Source of the DNA: Lumnitzera littorea
Taxonomy: Eukaryota > Streptophyta > Magnoliopsida > Myrtales > Combretaceae
Direction of reading: 5' to 3'
Assembly (NCBI GenBank): GCA_024138015.1
Contig: JAMXBB010000004.1
Location: 3,946,701-4,010,700 of the forward strand
DNA: 64,000 bases
The notes under the pieces are model-generated. The model did not search any database, was not told the origin of the DNA, and saw only the letters and a list, made by a program, of their open reading frames with translations. A program made the position numbers and the translations under genes. This document shows positions 48,043 through 60,570 of this stretch, piece after piece (the first letter of the stretch is position 1; each line of letters starts with the position of its first letter).

Positions 48043-49994
48043 AAACTTAAGAAGACAATATTAGCCCTCCTCTTCTTCCCTACACTAAACACAAAAATTC
48101 CAACAATCAATTTACTTAAATTTCTCATTTTGTGAAGCTTAACATTATCTACAACAAATTTCAATAGCTCTTAAAATTCAATATTAAATTTTCAAACATG
48201 AATTTCAAATCATGAAAGTTTCAAATTTATTCATGGAGATATTAATACGTTTTTGAATAAAAAACGTGAAATTTATCTTTCATCGCATAATTATCAAGTT
48301 TTAAAGTCACGTTTACAAGATTTAGGTAAGGTTTACTACAAGTTTCAATCCAAAATTGAAATATTTAGATCAAGTCTCTCTCTTGATGGTGAACATAAAT
48401 GAATGAAATGTGGATGAAGATGGAGCTTACCTCACTCAGGACTTTTGAGGTTTATTTTCCCTTTCACAACTATGACTTACAAAGTAAAAGAAGAAGAAGT
48501 AAAAGATTTAGGGAGTTGACATCAAAATGAAGGGAATCTAAAAAGGGAATGAGAGATGGATGAATTGGTAGCAAGTGATAATGGTTAGTGGTCTAGTGGC
48601 TAAAAAGACTAGAAGACAGTAGTTAAAAAATCCCAATTCCTAGATTTTAAAAATTGCAATTTCCAAGGAATTACAATTCGATCTAATGAATACTGTAATA
48701 CACTTCCTCTGAAGAAAGTTCCATTCCCTCCAAATAAATGCACATGATATGTTTAAATCAATCATGAGTAAATATTAATAGCATCTAAATAAAATTTACC
48801 ATTTGTTGGGATGAGGAAAATGAGAGGGAAAAAAGTAAGAGGGAAGGAAGTGGAAGAATAACTTTTTATAGGTCCTAAAACTTTTAATCCCTCTCAAAAT
48901 AAAAAAAGGGGGAAGGGGAATGGTTAGAATTCCAATTTTTCCCTTTCATTGACCATTTCTTTCATTTATTATAATTTTTAACAAACATATTAACAATTTT
49001 ACATTACATCTTTTTTTTTTCATTTTTAATAATAATTATCATTCCTTTATTTTTTTTCTTTCCCTCACTATCTAAACACATTTAAGATAATGTTTTCTCT
49101 AATAATTCTTTTCCTTCCAATTCAAGTAGCATTTCACCTATGCTTATTCATCACGAGTCTTTTCACATGAAGTTCAGGTTTATATCCTAAGACCATTCGC
49201 ATTGCACGTTACTATGCGTGCATCCTAAAGGTGAAGCAACGAGCGAAAATTTCTTGTCTCATTGGAGTTCAATGACATGGCATGATTTTCACGAGTACAT
49301 AACTTTGTCAAGTAACATGACTTTAGATAATTTTTTTTTAATTAACGGTTTGCAATGCAAAAGTAAATCAACGTAAAGTCTGAAAATTTCCAACGTATAT
49401 TAAAATTGCAACAGTAAATACAACATATAGTTTGTAATTTTTTTATTTTTCTTTCACTATATAAATAGTTAATTCATGTACATTTTTAAACATGAAAAAT
49501 TTACCACAATTTACTTTAGTGCATACACTCTCCTTATTTGAAAATTTAGAAAACTTATGGATTTCAATAATTCTCAAAATTTATCACCAATTAAGCACTC
49601 ACAAAATACTCATAATTTTCAAATACCTTTGACTTCATATGGCTGTTTTTATTTTCCATTTAGTGCATATTTTCGGGATCTCCCAAATTTCCAATTTAAA
49701 AACATCTTAGAATAAGTAAATTTAGCTTAAATTACTTAAGATTTTTAATATACTAATCAACATAATATTTATTATGTGTAATATTACCTTTATTACTCAT
49801 AATTAATATTAATGATAATTATTATATTATTTAAAATAATATTTGTTGATATTAAGGAAAAAATTTAAAATAGTGGTTAAAAATATAATAATAGCATGTA
49901 GCCTATAAAACTTAAAAAAATATTAAGAAACTTTGGTAAATAAACTAAGAATATAATACAGAGTTACTTAAAGGTGAAGATTGCTTAATAAGTA
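48043..49994. other. AT-rich intergenic DNA
   Basis: No coding sequence. Around 48640-49090 the GGAATTACAATTC / GGTTAGAATTCC and TTTCCCTTTCATT motifs suggest a small decayed element, but no ends could be fixed. From 49320 to 49990 nothing but AT-rich sequence. Confidence 0.4.
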
Positions 49995-49999
49995 AATAT

Positions 50000-52888
50000 T
50001 GTAAGCCCTAAAGCGAAGCCAAGTAACCGTAAGTTTGAACTTAAAATCCAAAGTTTAGAGCGATCGGCTAAAGGATCCGATCAAACCTCAAATTATAAAC
50101 TATTGAGAGAAATATTAGTAAAAATAACCCCGTAAACTTAAATTTAAGAAAATAAGTAATAAAATAGGAGACTATAAAATTTTCAAATTTTAAGCATAAT
50201 AATTGCTAATTACCGAAAAGGCGAAAAATATAATATAATAACTAATAAATTACTAGAGATAGATTATATGTATATTAAAAATTTTAGAATGACCAAAATA
50301 ATAATTAGGAATGTTCACATGTACCCCACATGTATTTACGTGTAGATAAAAATACACGTAATTACCTAAATTAGCCAAAAACTAAGCAAATAATTAAAGA
50401 AAATTATAAAATAATTATAGAAAAATCAGAAAAAATTAGAAGATGATAAGCTGAACCAAGATCAGGTCGTGGCAGGTTCAAATTAGAAAAAGAAAAATTG
50501 GCCAATGAGAATTAGACAACCTAAAAGCCAAAAATCAAGGAATTGGGGCAAAGTCTTATCAAATTAATGCATATTAATTACTATAATTGTCTATAAATAA
50601 GGGAAAAATTTTTAGAAGTCATTTGGTCAGTTTAGGATCTGAGAAAAATTGAAACACTGAAAAAATCGAGAGAAAATCTAGAAAAAAAAAAAAGAAAACT
50701 GTGCAGATTAGGCAAATGAACTAAACCCACCACTCACTACCACTTGGGACCGAACCACCACCACCCTACCCTAGAACCACCGCCTGGACCGGCCGACAAC
50801 CTTGGACCGGGTTTGGATGGCCAGAAAGCTTCGAACCGGTTAGTCATTTATTTAGCCTGATTTTTGTAAAATTTTGTAAAATTAGTTATTTTGCTCAGAA
50901 AATTATGAAACTTGTTATTCTGAGGTTTCATTGTATGTAGATTTAGGGAAAAATATTTATTTAGTTTAATTATGTTTGAAAATATAGGGTCCTTAACAAA
51001 TTGTTCAAAACCGAGCATGATTAAACCGGAAAATAAATAGGCTTAGGAGTGTAGTTTGGAGCTCAAAATTTTTCTGTAGGATGTTCATATGATATAGAAC
51101 AGTGCTATGAAGCCATTTTTTTAAAACTAATTTTTGAAATTTTTAAGTTAATTTTTAGCCCTAAAATGATAGAAAAATTGGGTGATTTAGGATGTTAATT
51201 ACTGATTGGGATATTAATTATATGTTTAGGGATGTTAATCTCTAAAGTGGAACTCTAATCCTAGCCTTTGGGTATTAAGTATGGTTAATTAGGGAAATTA
51301 GGTAAGTAATATAAGAAATTAGTAATATGTGAAAGTGTAAATTAATAAATCTAAAAAAATAAGGTTATTTAGATAATATTATAATAAAAATTAGAAAAAT
51401 AATAAATCTGAAATAACATTTAATTTTAAATAAATATCTCAAAATGTAAGATTTTTACACATCGGGAATAAATTCGATACCTCAATTAGGGTTAGCGTGT
51501 ACCAAATAGTTTAGAATACCAAATTACGACCCAATAGGATATTTGAATATCCGAGCGTAATGTGATTAATGTCACATAGGGATTCGAGCCTATTTAAGAC
51601 TTAGGAATTAAAACTAGAATCTAATTTAGGATTCGAACTCCGAAATAAAGTACAACGAATCATTAGTGCATTATAGGTATACATAGGGAAAATGAGTTAC
51701 ATTATGAATTAGAATAAGAATCCATAAAATATAAGTACTAAAAAGACCTATTTGTATTATAGGACACCCAAAGACAAATCAGCTCGCGACTAAGGGATCG
51801 AGCGATCGAGCAATTTCAAGTAAGTTGGGTTATTGCTTATTGTAATAGAGTACTAGTTTTGTAGTGCTTGGAGACTTAAGCTTGTATATGCTTGTGATTG
51901 TAAGTAGTTTGCGTATGTGTTTGATGTATCTGAATTCCTGCTGAAACTTGCATTGTGGGTGATTTGTGACTGATTGAATTGGTATGAAATTGTTTGAACA
52001 CCCTAACGGAATTTAATCTTAGTCGACCCTAATAACCAAAAATGTCATGCATTGCAACCCGTTAGGAGATCATAGGACTCTCCAACCAAATACCGACCCC
52101 TTCGAAAGGGATAACGCAGGATTGCAAAATGGTCTCTTCTTCATCCTCAGTCGAACTAAGTGACAGGAAAGGAGGTCGCGGCGTGGGTGAAGTTAATGGC
52201 TCGAAGGTAGTCGCGGGAGGAGCGAGGTCTCCATTGCACAAGCCTGGGTTTGGTTGTGAGCTATTGCATAACATGGAACTCCTTAACCCGGATTGGAGCA
52301 GGTGAAATTTCTATGATTTCACAACGGACCGGACTACGTTGTGCGATGACACTTGATTGATGCATTGCATGAAAATAATTGTTTGATAACCCTGTTTGTG
52401 CTTGTATGCATTCATGAGTCTCCAATTCAACTTACTGAGCTATAGTTGCTCATACCCTTATAGATCCTTTTGCAGGTTCTGATTTGTGATCACTTCAAGT
52501 ATTATGCCGCCCTACAATTACCCAGAGATTAGTCCTTATGAAGCCAGGGGTGTGAGGATCAAGTTACTTAGTATAATGTGTAACTAGACTAACCTTGTAG
52601 TTAAAGGTTAAAGACTGATAGTTATTCTGTAAATTAGTAAATTGTAGTGATTATGTAAAATTTCCTGGGAAGCTCTGTGGACTTATTTATAATTATTTAT
52701 GTTTAATAGAAATTTGTGATATTTATTATAATTGTAGTATAATTATTAATCGAACTGTTTACTTCAAAGCGAGGAGTCGTCAACGCCTTGTGTAGATTAT
52801 GTCTATGGTAGCCACTGTAAAGCCAGTTACTATCATGAATGGTTTACACGGCGGGACTGTTGTGACTCTGCAATTTCGGAGCGTAACA
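50000..52888 (+). mobile_element. Solo LTR D, 2.9 kb, with intact target duplication
   Basis: It begins TGTAAGCCCTAAAGCGAAGC and ends TTTCGGAGCGTAACA, and is flanked on both sides by AATAT (49995-49999 and 52889-52893), a perfect 5-bp target duplication. TATAAATA in GTCTATAAATAAGGG (about 50590-50604) gives plus orientation. Its size and its TTTCGGAGCGTAACA end resemble long-LTR plant gypsy elements of the Tekay/Del type. There is no gag-pol on either side, so it is a solo LTR left by LTR-LTR recombination. The 70-codon minus frame at 52062 is incidental. Confidence 0.85.
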
Positions 52889-53683
52889 AATATGGAAATC
52901 TAAGTAACTTTTAAAGTTACTATGAATTGTAGATGGTCTAAGAGATGCCTCTTTTGCATTTGTTTATATATATTATATCCTTTTATTGAGAAGAAAAAGA
53001 AGAAGAAGAAATTTCAATGTCAAATCTATAAACCCCTAGAAGAAGACACAAAGATAATATCCTAAGTTGTCTACCTTGTAGCATTGACACATAACCTAAA
53101 GCTTTAAAAGATCAAGAATGGTATCTTAAAATAAGTTTATAACGAGTGTTTAGTATATATTTCTATGCCAAACACTCCAGTTTCACTTGTAAACCTTAAA
53201 CACCTTAAAGTGGTTATAAACTTCTAGTTATCTCAATAAGTGTTGTTATATGCCTTCTCTTTTTTTTTTTTTTTTCATTTCCCTTTCTTTATTTGACAAT
53301 GTCAAACCATGCAATGCATTTGGGTATTTTGTTTTGCTCTATACTTTATACTATTGTCATTTTTTTTCCCCTTAAAAGAATTTATTTTCTTAATATTTTT
53401 AGCAATAATAAATAAATATTACTTTTATAATATGTAGTAATAATAAATTAAATCGTCATATATTTTACTACTAGTTTGAAACATAATGATAATATAGAAT
53501 TTGCAAAAAAATAAAAAATTGGTAAGTAACTTTAATGATAATTATAAAATAATTATTTACATTAATTTTAAATAATATTTTATGTGTTAATTTAAAAAAA
53601 TAGAAATAGCATGAGAACTACAAAAATTTTAAAAATATAATTAAATAACTTTAGTTAAACACCTTTCCTTATAAGATGAATGA

Positions 53684-53735
53684 GTGCTTAAAAAGAAGAG
53701 TTACATAGAGTGCTTAAAAAGAAGAGTTACATAGA
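53684..53735. repeat. Perfect 26-bp tandem duplication
   Basis: Two identical adjacent 26-bp units, each starting GTGCTTAAAAAG and ending TTACATAGA. Lack of any divergence suggests a recent event. Confidence 0.9.
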
Positions 53736-53865
53736 ATTCTTATGCAGTACTTTAAGTACCTCTCCAAACTCTAAGTAACCACTTATAAACTTACCCTTGC
53801 TCAAATAACTTTTCTTAAAATGTTACTTTTGTTTTCAAATTATAAAGGATTTACTAAGATAAAGC

Positions 53866-54053
53866 ACTATACAGTATAGATACAAGTAACTTTTCTTAGT
53901 ATCCATATATTTATTTTTGCAAATTACTAAAGCTTTAACATTATTATACTTTAGTGGGGATAATGCAATATACAGTATACATACTTATAACTTTTCTTGC
54001 TATCTATATTTTTATTTTTACAATTTAGTAATGCTTTAACATTCTTATAAGTT
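53866..54053. repeat. Diverged ~98-bp tandem pair
   Basis: Both units share ATACAGTATA(G/C)ATAC, TAACTTTTCTT and CTTTAACATT(A/C)TTATA in order, and are clearly older than the 26-bp duplication nearby. Confidence 0.7.
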
Positions 54054-54541
54054 AGTGTTTATATTTTATATTTCCTAAATTAAAAATAAAAATATTGTTA
54101 AATAAAACTTTAAATACTGTTTTTTCTCTTTTAATAAGCGAACACAATATTAGAGACATAAAAACAATAACAATGCTATATAAGGACAACCCTAGGATTA
54201 AAAAAAAAAAAAGGACTACTTTATTTCATTTGAAATGTGAGTGTGTTTTAAAATAAAATATCTAAATTCTTCTTGCTAATTATCCATATTATTAAAACAT
54301 TAAGGGTTTAATTAACCATCCTCACTTCTTCTTTTTTTCATAAAATTCCTTCAAATAACTCAAAAAATTATGTTATTCAATATCATAAAAATAACTACAT
54401 GATTATTAAGGTAAATTTCATGATAACTTTTGATGATAAGCTTTTTTGACATAGGTCTCTAAGTCTAAACCAATAGGCCAACAATGAAAGCCAACTCTAA
54501 AGATTTAATAATGGAGGATAAGATCTCTAGATATAAGTGCT

Positions 54542-54600
54542 TTCTCTCTCTCTCTCTCTTTTTTTTTTTTTGGGTGGGAGGTGGGGGTTGGGGGTTGGGG
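54542..54600. repeat. (TC)n-T(n) tract ending in a G-quadruplex-type run
   Basis: About 18 bases of TC repeat, then 12 T, then (54572-54600) GGGTGGGAGGTGGGGG-TT-GGGGG-TT-GGGG: five G runs of three or more with loops of 1-4 bases on the plus strand. Not within any recognised gene. Confidence 0.85.
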
Positions 54601-55934
54601 TCATCAATAACTATTCTGTTCACTTAGGTATCAAAATAGCAACGTCCAAAATAAATTACTATAATCTCTATCGACAAAATTAAAAGAAAACAACTTCCTT
54701 TAACCCCACCATCAATCCCTATTTCCTAATTCTCTCCCCTATGTTTCCATTGCTTCAAAATTTTAAGAATAACTCTCTCTCTCTCTCTCTACATGCCATA
54801 AGTCTTAATTGAGGTAAACAAAAGATAATGATGGTGTAAAGAAACATAAAACTTATTAAAAGTGTTAGAGTAATAATTAATAAGAAATATTTAAAAGAAT
54901 TCAAACAAGAAATATTAACAAGTTTAAATATAAAAATTAATGTATGTGTTCTTAAAATAAAATAGAATTCACGTATTCCAAAAAAAAAAAGAATTTAGAT
55001 AAATAATAATAAATTTATGAGATATCACTAAAAAGATGTATATTAAAATTTAAAGTTATCAATAAATACTAATATTAACAAAAATTTTAAGATATAAATA
55101 TAATGTTGTTTAATCTATATACATATTGCGAGTGTGTTGTTAGTTAGTGAATATGAAAATATAAGATTTATATATAAGTACCGATAGTTTCAATGAAAAT
55201 ATTTTTCAAAAAACATATTCCTTGTTTTCCTTTATTTACTAGATTGAATATAAATTTTTAAGTAGAAAACATTTTTCTATCAAAGAAAAAATCCTAACAT
55301 TTTTAAAGAAAACAATTTATGCTTTTTAAGGTGGAAAGCCATTTTTCGAACCACTATCTACGAATTTTTAACTATCCAAAAGCGATTTCTATTATATGAC
55401 AAAAAAAAAAAAGAAAAGAAAAGAAAAAGAGAGAGTGAAGTTAATTTTTTTTTCTTTATCTTTATTAAAGTTCACCTATAAGTTACAAAGATAATGAAAC
55501 TTTAATGAAAAAATAACTCAAAGTATTTATTTTATTAATAAAATTTTAAAATATAAGTTAAAGAAAGTTATAATAATAAATAATAAAAGGTTTATAATGC
55601 TGATGGTAAACAATACTACACTTTCATTTCAAACATCGAAAAATCATTTTCTATACTTTTTTATAAAATCAACCAAATGCATAATGGCACACTATTTTCA
55701 ATAATCGAAAATGTTATTTTCTTTTGCAAGAGGTTTCCTTGAAACAGAGGACCTGACTACAATTGCAAGAAATAGAGGGAGTCGTTGATATAAAACACAA
55801 AATTACATTCATAAGAAGCAAATCAAACTAAATATATCGACAATATCATGATTCAGCAGCAAGATACATAGGTACGACAAGAGACAACATAAACCAACCT
55901 ATACATTATTAACACAAAAAAAAAAAACAAAGAC

Positions 55935-56717
55935 TCAAAAATCAAATCCACTGTCAAAACCAGCTTCATAAGCATCACCAGCATCTGAAATCATGTCCCC
56001 GAGCAAAAGCCCACCCAACAATCCTCCAGCTAACCCTAACCCTAATTTACTTCCTCCACTCTTCTTCGGCGGCTTCACATATCCCGGATTCTGATTATTC
56101 CGGTACCCATACCCTGGCTGCAGATAATTGGGATACCCATGGTACCCTTGTGCTGGATATGGGACCGCCCCGTGCTGCTGCGGCGGCGGAGGAGGAGGAG
56201 GGTAATAACCAGCAGAGCTCGGCCCAGGCCCAGCCGCGGCATATGCTGCTGGGTACGCCGTCACGGGCTCCTCCACCGCCACTGGCATCCCGACTAAATA
56301 TTTCTCTCCAAACTTGTACGAGAACTCCAAACTGCCCTTGATCTTCCCGGAGCGAGTCCTCACACCGTAAGCGACGATTCTGCCCCGAGGGTTCCGGTTC
56401 TGGGTTTCTTCATCGAGTAATTCCTTCAGCGGGGCGCGCACCTGGCCGATGAGTTTGTCGCCTAGGGCACGGCCCGAGACGAGAGAGAAAACCAGGATAT
56501 GGTGGTGGGACTGAAGAGCCTGTTCGGGGAGGGTGAATTTGAGAGTGTAGTCCCATCTAGGGTTTCGGTGGCCGTCTTTGTCGACGGGGGTTCTTTGGTT
56601 TGATTTTGGGTCGGTGGAGACAGATACGACGACGTATACGTCCATCTTGGTGAGTAAATTCACAACCTTTAGGTCCTTAGCTTCAATTACTTTGATGTCC
56701 AGGGGTCTATACTCCAT
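55935..56717 (-). CDS. SRC2: SRC2-like C2-domain protein
   Basis: A 260-residue intronless protein. C2 domain, residues ~5-110: LDIKVIEAKDLKVVNLLTKMD, VYVVVSVSTDPK, DKDGHRNPRWDYTLKF, with Asp 15, 26, 46, 48 and 56 around the expected calcium-binding loops, though the set may be incomplete. Then KGSLEFSYKFGEKY closes the domain; 150-225 is a Pro/Gly/Tyr-rich linker with a run of seven prolines (YYPPPPPPPQQ). The C-terminus is a hydrophobic Gly/Leu segment (KLGLGLAGGLLGGLLLGD) ending in acidic YEAGFDSGFDF. This order is that of plant SRC2 (soybean gene regulated by cold 2), cold/stress-linked membrane adaptors; Arabidopsis SRC2 traffics from ER to vacuole and activates RbohF. Start ATG and stop are clean; GC content is far above the flanks. 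Isolated from other genes. Confidence 0.93.
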   Translation of the reverse strand: MEYRPLDIKVIEAKDLKVVNLLTKMDVYVVVSVSTDPKSNQRTPVDKDGHRNPRWDYTLKFTLPEQALQSHHHILVFSLVSGRALGDKLIGQVRAPLKELLDEETQNRNPRGRIVAYGVRTRSGKIKGSLEFSYKFGEKYLVGMPVAVEEPVTAYPAAYAAAGPGPSSAGYYPPPPPPPQQHGAVPYPAQGYHGYPNYLQPGYGYRNNQNPGYVKPPKKSGGSKLGLGLAGGLLGGLLLGDMISDAGDAYEAGFDSGFDF

Positions 56718-56757
56718 GCTGATGTGGTGACAAGGAGAAAGGTTGAGCTTTTTCTTC

Positions 56758-56765
56758 TAGGGTTT
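56758..56765 (-). promoter_or_regulatory. Telo-box in the SRC2 leader
   Basis: AAACCCTA on the minus strand, about 40 bases upstream of the SRC2 ATG, in a CT-rich leader (CCAAACCCTAGAAG). Telo-boxes near the transcription start are common in highly expressed plant housekeeping genes; a single 8-mer has limited weight. Confidence 0.5.
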
Positions 56766-57239
56766 GGAAATAGAAATTGGATTTTGAGATGAGAGGTTTG
56801 GAATTGAGAAGTAGGTTAGGTTTTGTTCAAGCAAGCGGACGTAAAATTTAAAACTTTTTTAAGTGAAAAGAGACGATTCTGGAAATGTGGCCAAGTGGGG
56901 GTTTCTGTGGGCATTATATCGACTATGGAAGATTTGGGGGGAAAGAAAAAGGAAAGCGATGGATTAGGGAGTAGTGAATTACGAAAACAGCTTTTGCTAT
57001 TGAAGGTACTTGCAAACCGTCAAAATGAATATTTAACTTTTTATATATTTTGATGGGCGCGGTTTCAATTTTAACAGGATCAATTAACCTTTTATTTCAT
57101 TATTAACATAAATTCTTAATTTATAATTAATTTAATCATTCAGATTTAAAAATTTATATATTAAAAGCGAGACATTAGACTGAAGCAATTTCTAAATAAT
57201 AAAAATAAGATAATGTCGTCTCAAAATATTTATTGATAT
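56766..57239. other. SRC2 promoter-side intergenic DNA
   Basis: It presumably contains the SRC2 promoter (minus strand), but no clear TATA box was identified. The plus-strand 76-codon frame at 56823 has no recognised domain. Confidence 0.4.
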
Positions 57240-57500
57240 GGATTAGTTTGTACGTGTAGTAAGTGTGCAAAACAAGATATAATGAGGAAATGTCGAGATA
57301 TTGGTTAATATGATTATTTCAATACTTAAATCAGTTATGAGTTTTAAAAAGTAAAAAATACTAAAGAGTAGTAAGCAAACTATAGTCTAAAGTTGTAGAA
57401 ATGTTTAGTGTAACAGCATTGGTGCTCGAAGGACTGTTAGTGAGTAGGATTTTTTCTTATAAATACGGAAGAGTAGGAGCATAGTATCCATTATATTCCA
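57240..57500. repeat. LTR-like repeat, family F, copy 1
   Basis: It aligns with 60290-60570: AATGAGG(A/G), ATTTC(A/G)ATACTTAA(A/G)T, AGT(T/A)(A/G)TGAG, a spacer, TCTTATAAATACGGAAGAGTAGGAGC against TCTCATAAGTGTGGGAGAGTGGAGC. Diverged, probably fragments of a retroelement LTR. Ends not defined. Confidence 0.55.
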
Positions 57501-58488
57501 CTTATATCAAAAGTAGTAATTGATTTAGTATTTTATTCTTATTTTATGTGTTCTAACCCTTAATAATGATTGAATTGAATCTAGAGTTTGGGCTTATGGT
57601 AATAAGTCTCGAGTGGTGAGACGTGTTTTGTATAAAGGGATTTGAACAAATGGAGAAAAATATAAGTATTTGCTGTACAGGAGTCTAAAATTTGGTAATT
57701 AATCTCACAATTTTTTGATCGGCAAAAAAAAAAATCAGACAATTTTTTGCGGTTGAAGAATTCATAAAGTAGGAAAGAGAAATAAGGATAAGCCGAGATA
57801 TTCTTTTATCCGTAAAGAAGAAAAATATAATATATATGGAAATTATAAAAGTTTAGGAGTCGAAAAAAGTTTTGATGCTACTTGATAATATGAATATATT
57901 ATAGTTTGAATCTGATGCTGTTTTCAACTTTTGGAATTTTCTTCCTTTAATTAAATGATTCACTCTCGGGAGAGATGGCAGGCGAGTGATGGCTTCATTT
58001 TGTTCTGCATTCATTATGTGAATGTTGTTTTTTCATGTCAACTGACTCGAGAACAACTAGGAATCAAATTAAATATAGAACAAAAGCTTATGTATCTTTA
58101 GGCCCAATTTTTTTTTAGAACTAAAGCTTATGCATCTTTAGGTCCATTTTTTTTTTCTTTTCTTTTTCAATCGGTAGAGATGAGAGCTTGAAATTAATTG
58201 ATTCTATTAAAAAATCAATATTTATATTATTAAAATATAATAACCTTAGTAGGTTTAGTTAATTTTAAGAAAAAAATTTTAATAGAAAAACGAAATGTTA
58301 TATATGGATGTATTCATTTAAAGAAAACTAAAGAAAAAAAAAGGTTTTCCTAATTAAGGAGCATGTTTTCATGAATCGACTTTCCTTATTATATCTTTGA
58401 ATTAACTTTTATATTACTTACAATTAGGTTTGTTTTTATTATATGAGTTAGTGAGACTGCCATATTCAAGAGGAACTTATTATTAATA
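57501..58488. other. AT-rich intergenic DNA with a short tandem pair
   Basis: 58083-58160 contains two adjacent ~40-bp units (AAAGCTTATG(T/C)ATCTTTAGG(C/T)CC plus T run). Otherwise no feature. Confidence 0.5.
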
Positions 58489-59170
58489 AGAGATTTTGGA
58501 TATGGAGTCCTCAAGTCCATACTGACCTAGAGAGATCATGGGTTGATCTATTTTAGCTAATGACCAAACTCTTTCAACCTTAAGTTGACCTATTTGTATC
58601 TACAACCATTATGAATTGAACACTATCGCATGATTGACCTCTCTCTTTAAGTAGTCGTCTACCTAGTGCCCTTTTTGTTCGCCTTTAGAGTATGTTCGAC
58701 TCCCACTGAATAGACAAGCGTTAGGTTGTAGGTAAGATGTTAAACAATGGGCTTGGGTTGATACTATATAAAGGGGGTTGACTAGTTCAACCTACTCCCT
58801 TATTTCTCGGGTTACAACCATATGCATTTAGTCCATTTTCTACTCTTAGGAGACACACTTTCTCTTAGTGGAGGAATCTTGGGAGATTCATGATTCCTAA
58901 ATTGTCTTGTCTCTATCAGTATATATAATGGAATGCTAGCCATGGTAAAGTCATACATACGTTCATACAGTTAGACTCTCTAATAATCTTGCTATCTTGT
59001 TGTCCATTTTGTTCTTGTTTTTCTCCATAAACATATAGTAATTTAAATATCAAAATGATCACTCCAAATAACACTGTGATCTCCCTTACTATGTTTTCTT
59101 TTGTAGGTTCAACTCCAAATACTTAAAGGCCTAATCAACTTCAATACTCTACTAGTAGATTTTAATATAC
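58489..59170 (+). mobile_element. LTR-like repeat, family E, copy 2
   Basis: Counterpart of 14955-15545 in the same orientation: CAAGTCCATACTGACCT, ACCTTAAGTTGACC, TATA box (TATATAAA, 58765-58772), AAATAACAC and CTTACTATGTTTTCTT. It is solo, with no internal domain nearby. Confidence 0.55.
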
Positions 59171-60289
59171 GACACTCATATTTTGCTTGGTCTTAAAAGA
59201 ATTCCTTAACATATCTTTTAGATTTATTGGTTTCATCTCATAATTATTTATATGCCAATATTTTACCTCGTTTTGATTTATAAAATAAAATAAGGTAGAA
59301 GTAAAATTATAACCCTTAAAATGTAGAGTAGAAAAGTAATAAATATTTTATAATTCCTTTAAGGTTTTATGGGTTGATAAAAAGATATATTGAAAAACAT
59401 CAAAGAATAGTTATTTCTCTTTATATTTGTTTCAGTAGAATGGAATTGTAATTCTTCCTTCATTATTGTATAATAGTTATTCCCTTATTTGCTTTGTAAA
59501 AGATTATATTATAAGTAGTGTTTGTTCCATATAATGTGGAAATTCTCTCTCTAAAAGATTTAAATTTTATTCCAAAAATATCTCCATTATAAAACAAAGT
59601 AATAGCAGAAATTGCTTTTCTTTTCCATCCTTTTTTTGTTATAGTGAATCAAACGTAAAAGGAATTTTAACTCCCCATATCATATTAATAGCTTACTTAT
59701 AATATTTATTTTGATAATGAACACAAAAATAGATTTATAGAGGAGGTATTACTATTTAATTTCACCCTCACAAAGTCAACATATCATTTATACTTTTACA
59801 AGATTGTTTTAGTAATAATAATAAGAAATAGAAGGAAAAATGAAATGAGAGTATACATGTAGTAATAACAATAAGTTCTGTTACATATATATACACACAT
59901 AAGAAAAGGAAAAAAATAAAATTAAAAGCAAAAAAAAAATTGCTATAAAAAAAAGTAATAGTTGAAAATTTGGAAGACTCTTCTAACCAAAACAAAGGAT
60001 ATAGAATTATCAGCAAAATTGTTTTCTTTTTTTCCCCTTCTTTTTCGAAAATTCTTTCTACTTTACTTACATAGGTCATCAATTTAATATTAGATTAGAT
60101 TAAACAGAGAAAAAAAAAAAAGTCATACATGATTCTATTCTAATAAAGTTTTTAAGTAATTTTTACAACATGGGTATTTTACGTCAATGAGAAAATTTCT
60201 ACTATTTGATTTTTAAAACTATTTTTATATGGAATCAAAATAATTATCATTTCTCAGTTCTTGCTGGTAATCAATTGAGGTCTACAAGA
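59171..60289. other. AT-rich intergenic DNA, no gene seen
   Basis: The 104-codon minus frame at 59768-60082 is a low-complexity F/I/L/Y string from A-rich DNA and has no domain. Confidence 0.45.
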
Positions 60290-60570
60290 TTGGGCCTACA
60301 AAATAACACATAATGAGGGGATGATGGGAGATTATCCGGCGTGACAATTTCGATACTTAAGTTAGTAGTGAGCTCTTGAGAGTATAAAGTACATGAGGGT
60401 AATATGCAAGCTTAGAATGCAAAGTGTGTAGAGAACCTTACCGTTGAGTAGCGACCTGGTATTTATAACGAAGTAGAGGTAGTAGTTGGAAATCAGTTAG
60501 CAGGAGAAATCTTCTCTCATAAGTGTGGGAGAGTGGAGCTATTATGCCCAACGTATCCCTAATATCCAAG
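60290..60570. repeat. LTR-like repeat, family F, copy 2
   Basis: Counterpart of 57240-57500. Here it lies upstream of retroelement-like sequence, which hints that family F derives from that element's flank or an unrelated older LTR. Confidence 0.5.

Larger units (their letters stand above)
52894..55934. other. AT-rich intergenic DNA with local tandem repeats
   Basis: It holds a 26-bp tandem duplication, a ~98-bp diverged tandem pair, CT and T runs, and a G-run tract (separate entries). No coding sequence or element ends recognised. Confidence 0.45.

Noticed and set aside
52062..52274. 70-codon minus frame inside solo LTR D
   Set aside because: Contained within a solo LTR with verified target duplication; no domain.
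55935..56717. Antisense frame over SRC2 (around 56150-56341)
   Set aside because: It is a shadow of the Pro/Gly-rich coding strand of SRC2.
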